Positions 33,936-34,144 of a stretch of 34,144 nucleotides of DNA are shown here, in pieces (within the stretch, counting starts at the first letter, position 1; each line of letters begins with the position of its first letter). The position numbers and the translations under genes are program-made. Origin of the DNA: Ectopseudomonas mendocina (lineage in GTDB: Bacteria > Pseudomonadota > Gammaproteobacteria > Pseudomonadales > Pseudomonadaceae). The DNA lies in NCBI RefSeq assembly GCF_008041835.1, contig NZ_VRYE01000009.1:1-34144 (forward strand). The letters run 5' to 3'. The notes under the pieces are model-generated. The model had not been told where the DNA came from. It was given only the letters and a program-made list of their open reading frames with translations, and did not search any database.

Positions 33936-34144
33936 ATGAACCACATCAGTGGCTGGCTACTGGCCCTGCCCTTTCTCGCCGGCGCTGTGCTGCCACTGCA
34001 GGCCGGCATCAACGGCCAACTCGCCCGCCAGCTGTCCAGCGTCTTCGCCGCGGCGCTGATCTCCTTCGCCGTCGGCAGCCTGGCGTTGTTGCTGATGACC
34101 CTGAGCCAGCGCGAGATGCCCGGGCTTAGCAGGCCGTTGAAAAA
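33936..34144 (+). CDS. YdcZ/DUF606-type DMT transporter, 5' part, cut by an element
   Basis: The first 64 codons encode two membrane segments (residues about 5-24 and 36-54) with GAVLPLQAGINGQLARQL, typical of the YdcZ/DUF606 small transporters of about 140-150 residues. GGAG lies 6 nt before ATG 33936. From codon 65 the sequence is the terminal repeat CAGGCCGTTGAAAA, identical to the element ends at 3479 and 21317. The frame is open to the window edge, but the protein is most likely interrupted at this point. A sequence beyond the edge is needed to know whether the gene resumes. Confidence 0.75.
   Translation, partial: MNHISGWLLALPFLAGAVLPLQAGINGQLARQLSSVFAAALISFAVGSLALLLMTLSQREMPGLSRPLK
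34130..34144. mobile_element. Left end of a third CAGGCCGTTGAAAAAC element
   Basis: CAGGCCGTTGAAAAA, preceded by TTAG at 34126-34129, matches the ends and the YTAR target of the copies at 3479 and 21317. Only the first 15 bp are in the window. Confidence 0.7.

Overview
The window is GC-rich chromosomal DNA of a Pseudomonas-type gammaproteobacterium. Supporting evidence is the c-di-GMP pair morA and mapZ flanking glyA and radA, a CioAB-type cytochrome bd oxidase behind a perfect ANR/FNR box, small Pseudomonas families (DUF3094, DUF1780, DUF3015, DUF2474), and many REP-type palindromes. From memory, the gene order resembles the P. aeruginosa PA4533-PA4538 and PA4595-PA4615 neighbourhoods. The repeat wording suggests the mendocina/oleovorans branch, but species was not established.

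Layout. 1-1067: tandem array of a ~131-bp unit, each unit an inverted pair of REP-like sequences. 1086-2098: small acidic protein and a CbiM-like membrane protein. 2309-5252: DUF1780, MOSC, DUF3094 and type II NADH dehydrogenase (ndh), with an inverted-repeat mobile element at 3479-3680. 5253-6150: repeats, then an Asn-Pro-Lys tRNA operon on the minus strand with its promoter and terminator. 6151-8829: DUF1631 protein and a PilZ protein. 8830-9396: dense repeats. 9397-15651: ettA, divergent from morA. 15787-18439: glyA, DUF3015 protein, mapZ, a second mobile element and a 48-residue protein. 18686-25216: radA, acetyltransferase, two YdcH-like proteins around an ANR box, a third element, CNNM/CBS protein, ferredoxin-NADP reductase, rlmG and a Phd/ParE toxin-antitoxin pair. 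25220-27981: TldE/TldD-like pair. 28050-30656: cioAB plus DUF2474. 31126-34144: MazG-like pyrophosphohydrolase, cmoM, two DUF4136 lipoproteins, an acetyltransferase, and a YdcZ-type transporter gene cut by a further element copy at the window edge.

Themes. Most genes are core housekeeping, respiratory and c-di-GMP functions. The less ordinary content is non-coding: the REP array; a family of small non-autonomous elements with CTAG-type target duplications, one of which supplies the stop codon of a host gene and another of which interrupts a gene; and ANR-like boxes in front of cioA and three small uncharacterised genes. No prophage, CRISPR array, integrase or defence island is visible.
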